From: Pseudomonas chlororaphis
GTDB taxonomy: Bacteria > Pseudomonadota > Gammaproteobacteria > Pseudomonadales > Pseudomonadaceae
Assembly: GCF_000783395.1 (NCBI RefSeq)
Contig: NZ_JSFK01000009.1
Location: 119,113 to 183,112, forward strand
DNA: 64,000 nt
Reading direction: 5' to 3'
Position numbers and translations under genes: made by a program. The first letter of the stretch is position 1; every line of letters starts with the position of its first letter. The notes under the pieces are model-generated. The model made no database searches. It was not told the DNA's origin and saw nothing but the letters and a program-made list of their open reading frames with translations. Below, one piece after another: positions 36,124 through 45,638 of this stretch.

Positions 36124-37995
36124 TCAAAACCGCTTGATCTCAGCCTGAGCTTCCAACTGCTTGCGATACGCCGCAAAGTCCTGCTGCCCCTCACGCGAAG
36201 CAAGGAAACGACGGTACTGAACCTTCTCTTCATCCGTCGGCGCAGCCGCTTCGTTAACGCCATTCAGACGCACGATCATCAGACTGCCATCCGGCAACGT
36301 CACACTGGTGAACGTCGGCTTGTCCTTCGCAGCCGGCTTCGGCATACGGAACAACGCTTGCAGCACCGCCGGATCAACACCTTCCTGACCACGGGTGGCC
36401 GCTTCGGTAGCTTTCCAGTTCTGACCCTCAACTGCCTTGTCCAACGGCGCCTTGCCATCACGCAGATCAGCAATCAGCTTCTCAGCCTTGGTCTTGGCAG
36501 CCGCGCTGGCGTGCTCTTTGGTCAACTGAGTGCGGATCGCCGCATTCACGCTTTCCAGCGGCAGTTGCGCAGGCTTGAGGTGCTCCTTGGAGCGCAGCAC
36601 GATCACGGTTTCCGGATCCAGCTCGATGGCGGTGCTGTTGGCACCTTCGTCGATCACTTCAGTGCTGAACGCAGCGGTAACCACGGCACGGTTGGCCGCA
36701 ACACCTTCGCCACCCTCACGGCCGAACGGCTTGGAGGTGTGCACGGTCAGCTTCAGATCCGCCGCTGGCTGAGCCAGGTCAGACGCTTCGAACGCGGAGT
36801 CTTCCAGTTGCTTGGTCGCCTCGACGAAACGCTGCTCGACCTGCGCGGCTTTCAGCTCGCGGGTCAGCTTGTCTTTCAGGCTGGCCAGGGTCGGCACTTC
36901 AGGTGCTTCCACACCCAACAACTTGATCAGGTGGTAACCAAAGTCAGTACGAATCGGCTCGGACACCTGGTCTTTCGACAGGGAGTACAAGGCTTTTTCG
37001 AACGCCGGGTCGTAAACGCCAGGGCCTGCGTAACCGAGGTCACCGCCGTTATTGGCCGAACCCGGATCCTGCGAGAACTCTTTGGCCAGCGCTTCGAACT
37101 TCTCGCCCTTGGCCAGACGCGCCTGGACTTCGTCGATCTTCGCCTTGGCCTGAGCTTCGGTGGTCTTGTCGTTCACTTCGATCAGAATGTGCGCGGCACG
37201 ACGCTGTTCCGACAGGTTGGCGATCTCTTTCTGATACGCCGCCTGCAGGTCTTCGTCTTTCACGGCAACCTGATCGAAGAACGAAGACTTCTTCAGCTCT
37301 ACGTAATCGATGATCACCTGATCCGGAGTCATGAACTCCTTGGCGTGTTCATCGTAGTAAGCCTTGACTTCGTCGTCGGTCAATTTGACCGCCGCCGGGT
37401 CAGCCTTGACGTTCAGGGTGGCGAAATCGCGGGTCTGTTTTTCCAGACGGGCGAAAGCCAGCACTTCGGCGTCGGTGACGAAACCGCTGCCCGCCACACC
37501 GGCGCGCAGTTGGCCGATGAGCATTTCCTGAGCCAGCATCTGGCGGAACTGCATACGGCTGTAACCCAGTTGACGGATCACCTGGTCGAAGCGCTCGGAG
37601 CTGAACTTACCGTCCACCTGGAATTCAGGCGTCTGCAGGATCACTTGATCCAGTGCGCCTTCGGAGAAAGCGAACTTCGCTTGTTCGGCGCCTTGCAGCA
37701 GCAGCTTGCGATCGATCAGACCCTTGAGGGCCGATTCGCGGAGCATTTTTTCGTCGAGCAAAGAGGCATCGAAGTCTTTGCCCAGCTGTTGCATCAGCTG
37801 ACGGCGTTGCATATCAACGGCCTGGCTCAGCTCGTTCTGGCTGATTTCATCACCGTTGACCTTGGCCGCCTCATTCTTGTGAGTCGTGGCCTGGAAAATG
37901 GCGTCGAAACCGGTCAGAGCCATCAGTGCAACGATGACCCCGATAATGGTCTTGGCAATCCAGCCTTGTGAATTGTCCCTGATATTCTGCAGCAT
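36124..37995 (-). CDS. ppiD: Membrane-anchored peptidyl-prolyl isomerase/chaperone PpiD
   Basis: The product has 623 residues, the usual PpiD size. A transmembrane segment is at about 16-35 (T-I-I-G-V-I-V-A-L-M-A-L-T-G). The SurA-like N-terminal chaperone region covers about 40-240. One parvulin domain lies at about 265-360 (R-R-A-A-H-I-L, G-G-D-L-G-Y, F-G-Y-H-L-I-K-L). It acts in the periplasm near the Sec translocon on newly exported outer-membrane proteins. Its place after hupB and lon is conserved in Pseudomonas, and the order lon-hupB-ppiD matches E. coli too. Confidence 0.93.
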   Translation of the reverse strand: MLQNIRDNSQGWIAKTIIGVIVALMALTGFDAIFQATTHKNEAAKVNGDEISQNELSQAVDMQRRQLMQQLGKDFDASLLDEKMLRESALKGLIDRKLLLQGAEQAKFAFSEGALDQVILQTPEFQVDGKFSSERFDQVIRQLGYSRMQFRQMLAQEMLIGQLRAGVAGSGFVTDAEVLAFARLEKQTRDFATLNVKADPAAVKLTDDEVKAYYDEHAKEFMTPDQVIIDYVELKKSSFFDQVAVKDEDLQAAYQKEIANLSEQRRAAHILIEVNDKTTEAQAKAKIDEVQARLAKGEKFEALAKEFSQDPGSANNGGDLGYAGPGVYDPAFEKALYSLSKDQVSEPIRTDFGYHLIKLLGVEAPEVPTLASLKDKLTRELKAAQVEQRFVEATKQLEDSAFEASDLAQPAADLKLTVHTSKPFGREGGEGVAANRAVVTAAFSTEVIDEGANSTAIELDPETVIVLRSKEHLKPAQLPLESVNAAIRTQLTKEHASAAAKTKAEKLIADLRDGKAPLDKAVEGQNWKATEAATRGQEGVDPAVLQALFRMPKPAAKDKPTFTSVTLPDGSLMIVRLNGVNEAAAPTDEEKVQYRRFLASREGQQDFAAYRKQLEAQAEIKRF

Positions 37996-38097
37996 GCGTC
38001 CCCCAGAAACGGTTGAACTTCAAAATTAGGCAACCGTGGAGCGTGGGTAGAATCCGGATAGAAGAAAGGCGCATCCGAGGATGCGCCTTCTCGTAAC

Positions 38098-38173
38098 TGG
38101 CGGAGCGGACAGGGCTCGAACCCTCGATCCCGGCGTTACAGGCAACTGTTTCAGCTACCTGCTCTACCGCTCC
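38098..38173 (-). tRNA. Atypical tRNA-like gene (isotype undetermined)
   Basis: The minus strand gives a 7-bp acceptor stem (GGAGCGG with CCGCTCC), an unpaired G and an encoded CCA. A T-arm-like GGGTTCGAGCCC has one base fewer than normal in the loop. The middle forms a six- to eight-pair hairpin (CAGGTAGC with GTTGCCTG) with a 7-base loop TGAAACA. There is no normal D-arm, and loop position 33 is G instead of U. It could be a degenerate tRNA, a tRNA-like processing signal between hupB and ppiD, or a working odd tRNA. Confidence 0.5.
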
Positions 38174-38223
38174 GCTGCCAAGTCAGGCATGACCCCGACC
38201 CGGATGGGTAAAAACCTGAAAAC

Positions 38224-38496
38224 TTAGTTAACAGCTTCTTTCAGTGCTTTACCGGCTTTGAAACCTGGCTTCTTGGCAGCCGGGATTTCCAGAGTCTTGC
38301 CGGTCTGCGGGTTACGACCGGTACGAGCCGGACGGTCCGTCACGGAGAAAGTACCGAAACCAACCAGAACAACGGAGTCGCCAGCCTTCAGAGCGCCAGT
38401 GACGGATTCGATTACAGCGTCCAGCGCACGGCCAGCAGCAGCTTTCGGGATATCAGCGGATGCAGCGATAGCATCAATCAGTTCCGACTTGTTCAC
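38224..38496 (-). CDS. hupB: DNA-binding protein HU-beta
   Basis: A 90-residue HU subunit that starts [10 protein letters not shown]. The DNA-binding arm has [10 protein letters not shown] and the C-terminus F-K-A-G-K-A-L-K. It bends and compacts DNA in the nucleoid. It follows lon on the same strand with its own good promoter (38591-38620), as in other gamma-proteobacteria. Confidence 0.97.
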   Translation of the reverse strand: MNKSELIDAIAASADIPKAAAGRALDAVIESVTGALKAGDSVVLVGFGTFSVTDRPARTGRNPQTGKTLEIPAAKKPGFKAGKALKEAVN

Positions 38497-38590
38497 TCTA
38501 AGTCCCCTTATATCTATTTTGAGATGATTCTAAGTTTTTTGGTGAAAGCAAAAACGAGTGCTGAATGGCCTACAGACACTTAAGAGCCGC

Positions 38591-38620
38591 TTTATAACAA
38601 GGGCTCTAAAAAACTGTCAA
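38591..38620 (-). promoter_or_regulatory. Sigma70 promoter of hupB
   Basis: TTGACA (38615-38620), 18 bases, TATAAA (38591-38596), read on the minus strand; the -35 is a perfect match and the -10 is close. AGAGCC and GGCTCT (38583-38607) form a stem around the spacer and -10, which may act as the end of the lon transcript. Confidence 0.8.
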
Positions 38621-38644
38621 GGAAGCCCCCCAGGCAAAAGCGTA

Positions 38645-41041
38645 TTAATGCGTGCTAATTCTTTCCTTAGAGTCAGACTCACGTTTTTCGTCCTTGGCAA
38701 CTATCTCCGGAGCCACATCCGGCAAGGGCTCCGGCGCGTATTGCAGCGCAATTTGCAGGACCTCGTCAATCCATTTAACCGGTTTAATCTGCAGATCCTG
38801 CTTGATATTGTCAGGAATCTCCTTCAGATCACGCACGTTCTCTTCCGGAATAATCACAATCTTGATTCCGCCGCGGTGAGCCGCCAGCAGTTTTTCCTTC
38901 AGACCACCAATCGCCAGTACCTGACCACGCAAAGTAATTTCGCCGGTCATGGCCACATCAGCGCGCACCGGAATCCCGGTCAATGCCGACACCAGCGCCG
39001 TGCACATGCCTACACCAGCGCTAGGGCCGTCCTTCGGGGTCGCCCCTTCCGGCATGTGGATGTGCGTGTCGCGCTTCTCGTGGAAGTCCAGGGGAATGCC
39101 CAGGCTCTTGGCGCGGCTGCGCACCACGGTCAGTGCGGCAGTGATCGATTCGACCATCACGTCGCCCAGCGAACCGGTCTTGATCAGTTGCCCTTTACCC
39201 GGCACGACAGCGGCTTCAATGGTCAGCAATTCGCCACCAACCTGCGTCCAGGCAAGGCCGGTCACTTGACCGATCTGATCCTGCTGCTCGGCCAGACCGT
39301 AGCGGAATTTGCGCACACCGAGGAAGTGTTCCAGCAAGTCAGCTGTCACTTTCACCGAGAAGCGTTTTTCCAGCGCATGCTCTTTAACGGCCTTGCGGCA
39401 GACTTTGGCGATCTGACGTTCGAGGCCACGCACACCGGCTTCACGGGTGTAGTAACGGATGATGTCGCGGATCGCTTCGGCGTCGAATTCCAGCTCACCT
39501 TTCTTCAGACCATTGGCGGCGATCTGCTTCGGCGAGAGGTATTTGACGGCGATGTTGATCTTCTCGTCTTCGGTGTAGCCCGGCAGACGGATCACTTCCA
39601 TCCGGTCGAGCAGCGCCGGCGGGATATTCATCGAGTTCGAGGTGCACAGGAACATCACATCCGAGAGGTCGTAATCGACTTCCAGATAGTGGTCGTTGAA
39701 GTTGTGGTTCTGCTCAGGATCGAGCACTTCCAGCAACGCCGACGCTGGGTCGCCACGCATGTCGCTGCCCATTTTGTCGATTTCATCGAGCAAGAACAGA
39801 GGGTTGCGCACACCCACTTTTGTCATCTTTTGAATCAATCTTCCCGGCATCGAACCGATGTAAGTCCGACGGTGACCGCGAATTTCCGCTTCATCACGCA
39901 CGCCACCGAGGGCCATGCGTACGAATTTGCGGTTGGTGGCGTGTGCGATCGACTCTGCCAGCGAGGTTTTACCTACGCCAGGAGGACCGACCAGGCACAA
40001 CACCGGGCCACGGATTTTCTTCACGCGTTTTTGCACGGCGAGGTATTCAAGGATACGTTCCTTGACCTCTTCGAGGCCGTAGTGATCGGCATCGAGAATG
40101 TCTTCTGCGCGCGCCAGGTCCAGACGTACCTTGCTCTGCGCCTTCCACGGCACTTGCACCAGCCAGTCGATATACGAGCGCACCACGGTGGCCTCAGCCG
40201 ACATCGGCGACATTTGCTTGAGCTTGTTCAGCTCGGCCGTGGCTTTGGCCAACGCGTCTTTCGGCAGACCGGCAGCGTCGATACGCTTCTTCAGGTCTTC
40301 GATTTCGTTGTGGCCTTCGTCGCTGTCGCCGAGTTCTTTCTGAATGGCCTTCATCTGCTCATTCAGGTAGTACTCGCGCTGACTGCGCTCCATTTGTTTT
40401 TTGACGCGACCACGAATGCGTTTTTCGACTTGCAGCAGGTCGATCTCGGCGTCCAGCAAAGCCAGAACGTGTTCGACACGAGCCGACAAATCGATGATTT
40501 CGAGGATTTCCTGCTTCTGCTCGATTTTCAGCGCCATGTGCGCTGCCATCGTGTCGACCAGTCGACCCGGCTCATCAATGCTGTTGAGAGACGACAGGAC
40601 TTCAGCCGGGACTTTCTTGCCCAGCTGTACGTATTGTTCGAACTGCGACAGCAGTGTGCGCACGAACACTTCGGATTCGCGCTCGGCGGCGTCGACTTCT
40701 TCGATCAACGAGACTTCGGCTCGGCAGTGGCCGTCGACTTCGCTGAAGCGCTCGACGGTGCCGCGTTGCTCACCCTCGACCAGAACCTTGACGGTGCCGT
40801 CAGGCAGCTTGAGCAGCTGTAGAACAGTGGCGATGGTACCTACGCGATAGAGAGCGTCTTCACCGGGATCGTCGTCAGCCGGGTTTCTCTGGGCCAGCAG
40901 GAGGATCTGCTTGTCGCCCGTCATCGCGGCCTCGAGGGCTTCGATGGATTTCTCGCGCCCCACGAACAGCGGGATAACCATGTGCGGATAAACCACGACA
41001 TCACGCAATGGCAGGAGAGGCAATTCGATGGTTGTCTTCAT
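38645..41041 (-). CDS. lon: ATP-dependent protease Lon
   Basis: A 798-residue LonA. The N-terminal LON domain is about 1-205 (L-P-L-L-P-L-R-D-V-V-V-Y-P). The AAA+ module has Walker A G-P-P-G-V-G-K-T-S near 355 and Walker B L-F-L-L-D-E-I-D-K. The protease has the catalytic Ser in K-D-G-P-S-A-G-V-G near 675, with a Lys about 43 residues on. It degrades misfolded and regulatory proteins. It is placed upstream of hupB and downstream of clpX on the same strand, with a sigma32-type promoter before it. Confidence 0.97.
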   Translation of the reverse strand: MKTTIELPLLPLRDVVVYPHMVIPLFVGREKSIEALEAAMTGDKQILLLAQRNPADDDPGEDALYRVGTIATVLQLLKLPDGTVKVLVEGEQRGTVERFSEVDGHCRAEVSLIEEVDAAERESEVFVRTLLSQFEQYVQLGKKVPAEVLSSLNSIDEPGRLVDTMAAHMALKIEQKQEILEIIDLSARVEHVLALLDAEIDLLQVEKRIRGRVKKQMERSQREYYLNEQMKAIQKELGDSDEGHNEIEDLKKRIDAAGLPKDALAKATAELNKLKQMSPMSAEATVVRSYIDWLVQVPWKAQSKVRLDLARAEDILDADHYGLEEVKERILEYLAVQKRVKKIRGPVLCLVGPPGVGKTSLAESIAHATNRKFVRMALGGVRDEAEIRGHRRTYIGSMPGRLIQKMTKVGVRNPLFLLDEIDKMGSDMRGDPASALLEVLDPEQNHNFNDHYLEVDYDLSDVMFLCTSNSMNIPPALLDRMEVIRLPGYTEDEKINIAVKYLSPKQIAANGLKKGELEFDAEAIRDIIRYYTREAGVRGLERQIAKVCRKAVKEHALEKRFSVKVTADLLEHFLGVRKFRYGLAEQQDQIGQVTGLAWTQVGGELLTIEAAVVPGKGQLIKTGSLGDVMVESITAALTVVRSRAKSLGIPLDFHEKRDTHIHMPEGATPKDGPSAGVGMCTALVSALTGIPVRADVAMTGEITLRGQVLAIGGLKEKLLAAHRGGIKIVIIPEENVRDLKEIPDNIKQDLQIKPVKWIDEVLQIALQYAPEPLPDVAPEIVAKDEKRESDSKERISTH

Positions 41042-41099
41042 GATTTCGCCTCTACGGCGGCCATATGGCCGTAATCAGATGGAATTGAGCTTGAAACCA

Positions 41100-41128
41100 A
41101 GATGGGGGCTGCCTTGAAAAAAAACAAG
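41100..41128 (-). promoter_or_regulatory. Predicted sigma32 (heat-shock) promoter of lon
   Basis: On the minus strand: CTTGTTT, 14 bases, CCCCATCT. The -10 fits the RpoH pattern CCCCATnT fully and the -35 keeps CTTG. It lies about 60 bases before the lon ATG. Confidence 0.7.
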
Positions 41129-41154
41129 CGCAAAGCGGATGTAAAAAATGACAT

Positions 41155-41185
41155 AAAAAAAAAGAGGCCCGAAGGCCCCTTCTTT
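41155..41185 (-). terminator. Rho-independent terminator of clpX
   Basis: The minus strand has AAGGGGCC, a TTCG loop, GGCCTCTT and a T-run. It begins 20 bases after the clpX stop. Confidence 0.8.
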
Positions 41186-41204
41186 ATTCCAGCAGACTGG
41201 ACGC

Positions 41205-42488
41205 TTAAGCGTCCGGCGCTGCCTTGGCCGTCGGCTCACTGTTTTCGTAGATATACAGTGGCTTGGACTTGCCTTCGATCACGCTTTCATCGATCACGAC
41301 TTTGCTCACCTCGGACTGCGAGGGGATTTCATACATCGTGTCGAGCAGTACACCTTCGAGAATCGAGCGCAGACCACGGGCACCGGTTTTACGTTCCAGG
41401 GCACGCTTGGCGACCGATTTGAGAGCGTCGGTGCGGAATTCCAGATCCACGCCTTCCATCTCGAACAGCTTGGCATACTGTTTGGTCAGAGCATTTTTCG
41501 GCTCGGTGAGGATCTGCATCAGCGCAGCCTCGTCAAGCTCGTCCAGCGTCGCGAGGACCGGCAGACGACCGACGAATTCCGGGATCAGACCGAACTTGAC
41601 CAGATCGTCAGGCTCGACTTCACGCAGGGATTCACCGACTTTCTTGCCTTCTTCCTTGCTGCGCACTTCTGCGTTGAAACCGATGCCGCCCTTGGTGGAA
41701 CGGTTTTGAATAACCTTTTCCAGACCAGAGAACGCACCACCGCAGATGAACAGGATGTTACGGGTGTCGACCTGCAGGAATTCCTGCTGCGGGTGCTTGC
41801 GACCACCTTGCGGCGGTACGGAAGCGACCGTGCCTTCGATCAACTTCAGCAAGGCCTGTTGCACGCCTTCACCGGAAACATCACGGGTGATCGACGGGTT
41901 GTCGGACTTGCGGGAAATCTTGTCGATTTCATCGATGTAGACAATACCCATCTGGGCTTTCTCTACGTCGTAATCGCACTTCTGCAGCAGCTTCTGAATG
42001 ATGTTCTCGACATCTTCACCCACGTAACCCGCCTCGGTGAGGGTAGTTGCGTCGGCGATGGTGAACGGAACGTTCAGCAAGCGGGCCAGTGTTTCGGCCA
42101 GCAGGGTTTTACCGGAGCCTGTCGGGCCGATCAGCAGGATGTTGCTCTTGCCGAGTTCGACGTCGTCAGCCTTCTTGTCACGCTGGTTCAGGCGCTTGTA
42201 GTGGTTGTACACCGCTACGGCCAAAACCTTTTTCGCACGCTCCTGACCAATGACGTACTGGTCAAGGATGCCGCTGATTTCTTTAGGCGAAGGCAATTTA
42301 TGCGCGCTGCTTTCGGCCTGGGCTTCCTGCACCTCCTCACGGATGATGTCATTGCACAGGTCGACGCACTCGTCGCAGATAAAGACCGAGGGGCCGGCAA
42401 TCAATTTGCGCACTTCATGCTGGCTTTTGCCACAGAAGGAGCAATAGAGCAGCTTGCCGTTGTCCTCGCCGTTGCGGGTGTCAGTCAT
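41205..42488 (-). CDS. clpX: ATP-dependent Clp protease ATP-binding subunit ClpX
   Basis: A 427-residue unfoldase. The zinc-binding domain has C16, C19, C38 and C41. The AAA+ module has Walker [10 protein letters not shown] near 121, Walker B V-Y-I-D-E-I-D-K, and the ClpP-contacting I-G-F loop (G-G-I-G-F-N-A). It feeds tagged proteins to ClpP. The ATG at 42488 gives the standard N-terminus; an upstream start would add eleven residues. It lies 112 bases after clpP on the same strand. Confidence 0.97.
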   Translation of the reverse strand: MTDTRNGEDNGKLLYCSFCGKSQHEVRKLIAGPSVFICDECVDLCNDIIREEVQEAQAESSAHKLPSPKEISGILDQYVIGQERAKKVLAVAVYNHYKRLNQRDKKADDVELGKSNILLIGPTGSGKTLLAETLARLLNVPFTIADATTLTEAGYVGEDVENIIQKLLQKCDYDVEKAQMGIVYIDEIDKISRKSDNPSITRDVSGEGVQQALLKLIEGTVASVPPQGGRKHPQQEFLQVDTRNILFICGGAFSGLEKVIQNRSTKGGIGFNAEVRSKEEGKKVGESLREVEPDDLVKFGLIPEFVGRLPVLATLDELDEAALMQILTEPKNALTKQYAKLFEMEGVDLEFRTDALKSVAKRALERKTGARGLRSILEGVLLDTMYEIPSQSEVSKVVIDESVIEGKSKPLYIYENSEPTAKAAPDA

Positions 42489-42600
42489 TCGTTCGATCCA
42501 AATCCGATAGGCTTGCAACACAAGATGAAGGCTATTGCGGGCTTTTTCAAGCCCGCCGCTGATCAGACCAGCCGACCAAGCCTATTTTGAGCTGCTTATT

Positions 42601-43236
42601 TTAAGCTGGGCGCTGGTTGATCACTTCGTCGATCAGGCCATATTCCTTCGCAGCTTCTGCACTCATGAAGTTGTCGCGATTGGTATCGCGCTCGATTTCT
42701 TCCAGAGTACGCCCGCTGTGCTTGGCCATCAGCGTGTTCAGGCGCTCGCGAATGAAGAGGATTTCCTTGGCGTGGATTTCGATGTCCGACGCCTGGCCCT
42801 GAAAACCGCCCAGTGGCTGGTGAATCATCACGCGCGAGTTCGGCAGGCAGAAACGCTTGCCCGGGTCACCTGCGGTCAGCAGGAATGCACCCATGCTGCA
42901 GGCCTGGCCGATGCAGGTGGTCGATACGTTCGGCTTGATGAACTGCATGGTGTCGTAGATCGACATACCCGCTGTCACCGAACCGCCCGGGGAGTTGATG
43001 TAGAGATGGATGTCCTTGTCCGGGTTTTCCGCTTCAAGGAACAGCAGTTGCGCGCAGATCAGGTTGGCCATGTAGTCCTCTACCGGACCAACCAGAAAGA
43101 TCACTCGCTCCTTGAGCAGGCGCGAATAGATGTCATAGGCGCGTTCGCCACGAGCAGATTGCTCGACAACCATCGGGACCAGGCCGCCGGCGGCCTGGAT
43201 ATCAGAGTTCTGCTGAATATAAGAATTACGGAACAT
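42601..43236 (-). CDS. clpP: ATP-dependent Clp protease proteolytic subunit
   Basis: A 211-residue serine protease that forms the ClpP barrel. Catalytic residues are S114 in Q-A-C-S-M-G-A and H139 in M-I-H-Q-P-L-G-G, with the Asp in R-D-N-F-M-S region near 188. The ATG at 43236 gives [10 protein letters not shown] as in P. aeruginosa. A start at 43278 would run into the hairpin after tig and is rejected. GGGAG precedes the start by 12 bases. It works with ClpX, the next gene. Confidence 0.97.
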   Translation of the reverse strand: MFRNSYIQQNSDIQAAGGLVPMVVEQSARGERAYDIYSRLLKERVIFLVGPVEDYMANLICAQLLFLEAENPDKDIHLYINSPGGSVTAGMSIYDTMQFIKPNVSTTCIGQACSMGAFLLTAGDPGKRFCLPNSRVMIHQPLGGFQGQASDIEIHAKEILFIRERLNTLMAKHSGRTLEEIERDTNRDNFMSAEAAKEYGLIDEVINQRPA

Positions 43237-43276
43237 GCTCTGCAGTCGCTCCCAAATAGTTATGTCTTGAATACGC

Positions 43277-43302
43277 ATAAGCCAGCTCGAGAGCTGGCTT
43301 AT
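43277..43302. terminator. 12-bp hairpin between tig and clpP
   Basis: ATAAGCCAGCTC, GA, GAGCTGGCTTAT. It has no T-run. It could be a tig terminator, an attenuator or an RNA-processing site ahead of clpP. Confidence 0.6.
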
Positions 43303-43329
43303 GGTGTGTACTTCTTAACGCAAAATCAA

Positions 43330-44640
43330 TCAGTCGGCTGCTGGAGCTTCTACCGGCTTGACTGCTTCTTCGTAAGAGACCGCTTTGTCGGTCACACTAG
43401 CTTTCTGCAGAACAGTATCCACAACTTGCTCTTCCAGCACAACCGAACGCACTTCGTTCAGCTGCTGCTCGTTTTTGTAGTACCACGACACAACCTGCTC
43501 AGGCTCCTGGTAAGCCGAAGCCATTTCCTGAATCATCTCGCGAACGCGAGCTTCGTCAGGCTTGAGGTCGAACTGCTTGACCACTTCAGCAACGATCAGA
43601 CCCAGCACAACGCGGCGCTTGGCTTGCTCTTCGAACAGCTCAGCCGGCAGTTGATCAGGCTTGATGTTACCGCCGAACTGCTGAACAGCCTGCACGCGCA
43701 GACGGTCAACTTCGTTGGACAGCAGAGCCTTAGGCACTTCGATCGGGTTGGTGGCCAGCAGACCGTCCATTACCTGATTCTTGACCTTGGATTTGATCGC
43801 CTGACGCAGTTCGCGCTCCATGTTCTTGCGAACTTCGGTGCGGAAACCGTCGATGCCGCTTTCCTTGATGCCGAATTGAGCGAAGAACTCTTCGTTCAGC
43901 TCAGGCAGCTTAGGCTCGGAAACAGTGTTGACAGTCACGGTGAACTCGGCGGTTTTGCCAGCCAGGTCCAGGTTCTGATAGTCCTCTGGGAAGGTCAGGT
44001 TCAGAACGCGTTCTTCGCCAGCCTTTGCACCGACCAGACCTTCTTCGAAGCCCGGGATCATGCGGCCGGAACCCAGTACCAACTGAGTGCCTTTGGCGGA
44101 GCCGCCAGCGAACACTTCGCCGTCAACCTTGCCAACGAAATCGATGTTCAGTTGGTCTTCGTTCTGGGCAGCACGATCGGCCACTTCAAAACGGGTGTTC
44201 TGCTTGCGCAGGATGTCGAGCATTTTGTCCAGGTCAGCGTCAGCCACGTCAGCGCTCAGGCGCTCAACGGTGATGCCGTCGAAACCGGCAACGGTGAACT
44301 CAGGGAACACTTCGAATACAGCAACGTATTCCAGGTCTTTGCCCGCTTCGAGCGACTTAGGCTCGATCGACGGCGAACCAGCAGGGTTCAGCTTCTGCTC
44401 AACCACAGCTTCGTAGAAGGAGGACTGGATCACGTCGCCTACAGCTTCCTGACGAGCATCAGCACCGAAACGGCGCTTGATTTCGCTCATTGGCACTTTG
44501 CCTGGACGGAAGCCAGCAATCTTGGCCTTTTGGGCAGTCTGCTGCAGACGCTTGTTGACCTGAGTCTCGATGCGCTCTGCCGGCACGGTGACGCTCATGC
44601 GGCGCTCGAGAGCAGTAGTATTTTCAACAGAAACTTGCAT
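43330..44640 (-). CDS. tig: Trigger factor
   Basis: A 436-residue ribosome-bound chaperone and peptidyl-prolyl isomerase. The ribosome-binding signature G-F-R-P-G-K-V-P is at about 44-51. An FKBP-like domain covers about 155-240 ([14 protein letters not shown]), and the C-terminal arms follow. It binds nascent chains at the tunnel exit. The ATG at 44640 (M-Q-V-S-V-E-N) is the family start. The order tig-clpP-clpX-lon-hupB is the standard gamma-proteobacterial one. Confidence 0.97.
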   Translation of the reverse strand: MQVSVENTTALERRMSVTVPAERIETQVNKRLQQTAQKAKIAGFRPGKVPMSEIKRRFGADARQEAVGDVIQSSFYEAVVEQKLNPAGSPSIEPKSLEAGKDLEYVAVFEVFPEFTVAGFDGITVERLSADVADADLDKMLDILRKQNTRFEVADRAAQNEDQLNIDFVGKVDGEVFAGGSAKGTQLVLGSGRMIPGFEEGLVGAKAGEERVLNLTFPEDYQNLDLAGKTAEFTVTVNTVSEPKLPELNEEFFAQFGIKESGIDGFRTEVRKNMERELRQAIKSKVKNQVMDGLLATNPIEVPKALLSNEVDRLRVQAVQQFGGNIKPDQLPAELFEEQAKRRVVLGLIVAEVVKQFDLKPDEARVREMIQEMASAYQEPEQVVSWYYKNEQQLNEVRSVVLEEQVVDTVLQKASVTDKAVSYEEAVKPVEAPAAD

Positions 44641-44841
44641 GGATATTCCTCGTTGCACAGACGTTAGCCGGCCGTTTCCGACCCCAGAATCAAGGGCATG
44701 CATTCTAGTGGGTCAAACTCAAGAAGTCACCCTACTGAAAACGGGTAAAAAAACAGCAGGCATTTAATAGAGGCCGCCACACCAATGCAGCGCGCCCCAC
44801 AGGCGAATACAACCAATCACGCCAGGGCTCTGCGCCAACCG

Positions 44842-44857
44842 CTTCTATATATAGAAG
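44842..44857. repeat. 16-bp perfect palindrome in the tig/tRNA gap
   Basis: CTTCTATATATAGAAG. It lies in the 360-base gap between tig and the tRNA terminator, where I see no convincing gene. Whether it belongs to a tig promoter or an operator is not clear. Confidence 0.4.
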
Positions 44858-45000
44858 AGACTGCCAATCAGTCCCTGACGGCCGTTCTTGCAAGCAAGCC
44901 CGGCGAGCAGCGCAGCATCATCGAGCAACATAAAAACGACGAAGCGCCCTGCCCCTGCACCCTGAAACCGACAATCGCCGGTTTTCAGAAGCGCTAAAAC

Positions 45001-45032
45001 AAAAAAGGCGCCAGACTGTTAAATCTGGCGCC
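45001..45032 (-). terminator. Terminator after the last tRNA-His
   Basis: Minus strand: GGCGCCAGA, loop, TCTGGCGCC, six T. It ends the tRNA operon. Confidence 0.9.
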
Positions 45033-45042
45033 TTTCGAAATA

Positions 45043-45118
45043 TGGGGTGGACGATGGGGATCGAACCCACGACAACGGGAGTCACAATCCCGTGCTCTAC
45101 CAACTGAGCTACGCCCAC
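45043..45118 (-). tRNA. tRNA-His (GTG), copy 2 in transcription order
   Basis: A full cloverleaf: GTGGGCG with CGTCCAC acceptor, anticodon GTG in G-A-T-T-G-T-G-A-C-T, a standard T-arm and encoded CCA. A G at position -1 opposite discriminator C is present (45119), as tRNA-His needs. Confidence 0.97.
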
Positions 45119-45195
45119 CATATTGCGTAACAAAAAAGCCAAACAACTTCTTTGTTGAAACCTCACCAGCCCGAAGACATGAATGAAGCTTTAAT

Positions 45196-45280
45196 TGGTG
45201 CGGATGAAGAGACTCGAACTCTTACGCCTCGCGGCGCTGGAACCTAAATCCAGTGTGTCTACCAATTCCACCACATCCGC
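45196..45280 (-). tRNA. tRNA-Leu (TAG)
   Basis: An 85-base class II tRNA with GCGGATG and CATCCGC acceptor stem, anticodon TAG in G-A-T-T-T-A-G-G-T, a long variable arm (CGCCGCGAGGCG) and encoded CCA. Confidence 0.97.
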
Positions 45281-45297
45281 AGGTGAAGCTTTAAAGC

Positions 45298-45329
45298 AAA
45301 GGCGCCAGACTGTTACATCTGGCGCCTTT
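45298..45329 (-). terminator. Hairpin after the first tRNA-His, copy of the operon terminator
   Basis: GGCGCCAGA, loop TGTAACAG, TCTGGCGCC. It is the same stem as at 45007-45032 but with only TTTGCTTT after it. It may allow read-through to tRNA-Leu and serve as a processing site. Confidence 0.7.
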
Positions 45330-45336
45330 CGAAATA

Positions 45337-45412
45337 TGGGGTGGACGATGGGGATCGAACCCACGACAACGGGAGTCACAATCCCGTGCTCTACCAACTG
45401 AGCTACGCCCAC
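45337..45412 (-). tRNA. tRNA-His (GTG), copy 1 in transcription order
   Basis: Identical in sequence to the tRNA-His at 45043-45118, 294 bases away, with the same flanking hairpin. The cassette was duplicated as a unit. Confidence 0.97.
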
Positions 45413-45444
45413 CATATCGCGTTACTTGTGCCAAAGCTGCCTAA

Positions 45445-45521
45445 TGGCGCACCCGGCAGGACTCGAACCTGCGACCATCCGCTTAGAAGGCGGATGCTCT
45501 ATCCAGCTGAGCTACGGGCGC
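45445..45521 (-). tRNA. tRNA-Arg (TCT)
   Basis: A 77-base tRNA with GCGCCCG and CGGGTGC acceptor, anticodon TCT in C-C-T-T-C-T-A-A, encoded CCA. First of the four tRNA genes transcribed. Confidence 0.97.
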
Positions 45522-45638
45522 CTTATTAATCTGTACTCTTAAAGGACTACAAACTAAGTGCTTTCCAGTGTCGCAGAACCTTGATTCCGCTTCACCTTCT
45601 TAACCAGTGCTAGGCTGTGCCCGACAAGTGCGACGAAT

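Noticed and set aside
36358..37971. A 537-codon open frame opposite ppiD
   Set aside because: Shadow frame of a clear conserved gene, no family features.
38558..40822. A 754-codon open frame on the plus strand opposite lon
   Set aside because: It is an antisense shadow of lon caused by codon bias; it has no ribosome-binding site and no known domain, and its His/Arg-rich composition is typical of such frames.
42535..44667. A 710-codon open frame opposite clpP and tig
   Set aside because: It spans two conserved genes on the other strand and their intergenic hairpin; a real gene would not be constrained this way.
44785..44997. A 70-codon plus-strand frame in the tig-tRNA gap
   Set aside because: No ribosome-binding site, it crosses a 16-bp palindrome and runs up to the tRNA terminator; composition is not protein-like enough to call.
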